Shown: one piece after another, positions 61,693-64,000 of the stretch
Numbering within the stretch: the first letter of the stretch is position 1
Layout of the letters: every line of letters starts with the position of its first letter
Assembly (NCBI GenBank): GCA_032173965.1
Contig: CM063283.1
Coordinates: 85,704,243 to 85,768,242, forward strand
DNA: 64,000 nt
From: Sitta carolinensis
Taxonomy: Eukaryota; Chordata; Aves; Passeriformes; Sittidae
Direction: 5' to 3'
The notes under the pieces: model-generated
Told to the model about the DNA's origin: nothing
The model's input: the letters and a program-made list of their open reading frames with translations, nothing else
Database searches by the model: none
Made by a program: the position numbers and the translations under genes

Positions 61693-64000
61693 ATGTATTT
61701 TCTCAGGGAGTTTTGACTAAAGAACTACCCAAGAAACCAATCAGATCATGACTTTGCTCGAGTAGTTTGAGTAGTTCAGAGAAAGGCTGAGAGACAGAGA
61801 AGCCAAAAAGCACATTAAGCAGTTATCAGTTGGACTCAGATTGGCAGTCAGGTCAAATACAAGTGCTGCAGTAGGGTTTTGGTTTCAAAACTCAGATGTG
61901 GGAAAAGATGATATTTAAATGGAGTTAAATAGTTGCATAAAAACCCAAATCAGGATGTTATTTTCACTTAGCAGATGGTTTGTTTTTTCACAATACTTCT
62001 CGCAGCCAGTTTGACAGTGTACCAGTGCAAAACCAATGCTGTCAGAGCCAACTACATGTACTGCAGCATACAACAAAGTAAGGCACTACTGTGAGAAAGT
62101 TTGCCTCAAGGCTGTATTTCTAATAGACACTAAGACCATCAGATGGAAACAAAAATCTATGAAACAAGCACTGAAGACATGCATTCACACAATGACAAAT
62201 GTAAACTGAGGGCAGAATTTTTGGAGCAAGCAAGGCAGAACCCCAAATATCCTGCACTGAATCAAGTTTCTGGTGATCATTAGCTTTAGCGAGTAGAGTT
62301 CGCTCTGAAATCTTTCTGTGAGTTTGCTTTTCTAAACCCACCCATCTCTTCTCTCCCTATTGCAGGGCAGAACTAATTGCTTTTTTATTTGCTCTTCCCT
62401 CCCTTCCCTTCTCACCCTCCCCCTCATGTCCATAGGAGACCAGGCTTCATTGCTTTGACTATTGGCAGAATGGCTAGTTTATGGTGGTGACATTATGTTT
62501 TTTGGTTTATAGGACAATGCCCCAGTCCCAAGGAGCTGTCTCCTGAGGACTTGTGGGAACACAATACAAGTAATCAGGGGAGAGATAAGGAAAGCAGAGT
62601 GACTGTGTGCAAAGGGGAAAGGAGAGAAGGAAAGCTCCCCAGGGCTCAGCAAATAAGGTTGTATATTGGTAGGACAGATGTTTATTTCTTCCCTCTCTTC
62701 TTCTTTCTCTCACGTGTGCACAAACATGCTCATGTAGTGATTGCAGGCAAACACAAGCGTAGGCTTTCTTGTAGCACCAAATAGAAAGAAGAGGCTCATT
62801 ATGAGGGTGATATTTCTGTACCTTCAGCTATAGTAAAGGGAATACTGAGAGCTGCTGGAAAAATAAATTGCTTTTTTACATCAAAGTTCTGTTATATTGA
62901 AAATATCCCACTGTGAGAATTCCTCTGTGAAAAGAAAGCAAGGACTGAGGTTGGTATTAGCTCTGGTAAACTGTAAAGAGCTGAGGCCTTCCAGAATTCA
63001 AGTGTTGAGATGGATTGCAGAGTGAGGATTACATTAAAAAAAAAAAAAAAAAAAGGCAAAGAAACCCACTTTCAATCTAACACATTTCAATTACTGAAGT
63101 TATTTAGTATTGGACCTTAATTTCTTTAAGCTTCTTACTTTGACAAGAAGTTACTGTGCACCAAAAGATTTAGAGCATATAGCATTCCTCCTGCAATGAC
63201 TTTATGTTCACTGGTATGTAATACAGGGAGGGAGCTTTCCATGCCACCTTATCACTGGGAAATCCACTGGAAAAGAATCATTTTTCAGACCTAACTCTCC
63301 ACAGCAGAAGTGAGATCAGCCTCTGTGTATGTAATTTGAGTCTGTAGTTAATGAGCAGAATTAATTGCATTAGTCTTGTAAAGGCCTCATCTTTCCCAAC
63401 CTTGAATTCACACTTTAATGATATTTTATGATGTGAAGTCTTCTGATCTTGAATAACGCCATCCTATAAAAAAAACCAAAAATCCCCCTATTATCACTCT
63501 TACCATCAGAGAATAACTAGATGCTCAAGACAGTTTTGCCAGGGAGAAAAAATTAGGGAAGTGATGATAAAAATAAATTATCAGTATGGGTGTCCCACTT
63601 TGCCTCCTTGATTATGTCCCTGTAATGAACAAGATGTTGGGATTCTGTTGACAGCTCATAGGATTCTGTGCTCATGCAATGCTTTCTTAGGAAGCAGTGC
63701 CGAGTATCAAGGGTCAAGATAAACTGTATGGGTTCAAGAGATGAGCCAGATAAGGAGACTACTCATCCATGGCTGGGCCACCAGCTGTAAGGATTCCCTC
63801 TGTGGCAGTGGACTGAGGCTGAACAGCAGGCTGACATCCAACTGCTGGGATCCCCACTTCATGTGAGCCTTTCCTCTGCCTTTCCTCCTCTTCCTCTGCC
63901 CTCATCCTGCTTCCAAGGAGACAGCAACACCACTGTGCTCTGTGGAAACAACTGGCATGGCAGATCCATCTTGATTGCTCCAGATTTCTGCCTAAGAGGG
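61693..64000. other. Intergenic to window end
   Basis: No gene or known repeat family. An A run occupies about 63036-63054. The last 250 bases are more GC-rich but show no coding frame with motifs. Confidence 0.5.

Noticed and set aside
1..64000. tRNA, rRNA, CRISPR arrays or bacterial operon features
   Set aside because: None seen; the window is vertebrate nuclear DNA.

Overview
This is nuclear DNA from a bird, probably a songbird or close relative. The evidence is scattered, truncated CR1 LINE copies with the avian 3' end, solo LTRs of avian endogenous retroviruses, very small exons in AT-rich introns, and two protein genes that read as vertebrate NMS and PDCL3. NMS followed by PDCL3 on the same strand is the order I recall for the human NMS-PDCL3-NPAS2 segment. 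The species cannot be fixed from the sequence.

Region by region. 1-3.7 kb: no gene seen, one CR1 end. 3.8-10.7 kb: NMS (neuromedin S, + strand) starts in a CpG island. I place six coding exons that carry the signal peptide and the amidated core GRPFFLFRPRNGR, plus a tentative last exon. The middle of the precursor was not found. 12.05-12.56 kb: a solo ERVL-type LTR. 17.7-18.3 kb: an intronless histone H2A variant (- strand) with a polyadenylation signal and a single-base frameshift after LQFP. 20.1-22.0 kb: two more LTRs, one per strand. 22.3-22.5 kb: back-to-back CR1 ends just before a CpG island. 22.69-28.97 kb: complete PDCL3 (+, six exons, 240 residues), with one CR1 nested inside another in intron 2. 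29-64 kb: 35 kb with no gene I can support. It holds older CR1 copies (40.9-41.35, 42.95-43.02, 48.9-49.88, 61.64 kb), simple repeats, and a few weak candidates: a GC-rich block with a polyadenylation signal at 37.4-37.95 kb, a possible coding fragment at 48.1-48.3 kb, and a 3'UTR-like stretch at 60.0-60.8 kb.

The genes do not form a functional unit. NMS encodes a secreted neuropeptide precursor, PDCL3 a cytosolic chaperonin cofactor, and the H2A locus a variant nucleosome protein or its recent relic. I found no previously undescribed multi-gene system. The observations most worth a second look are the H2A variant, the layout of NMS, and the two candidate coiled-coil coding segments at 15.28 and 48.1 kb.
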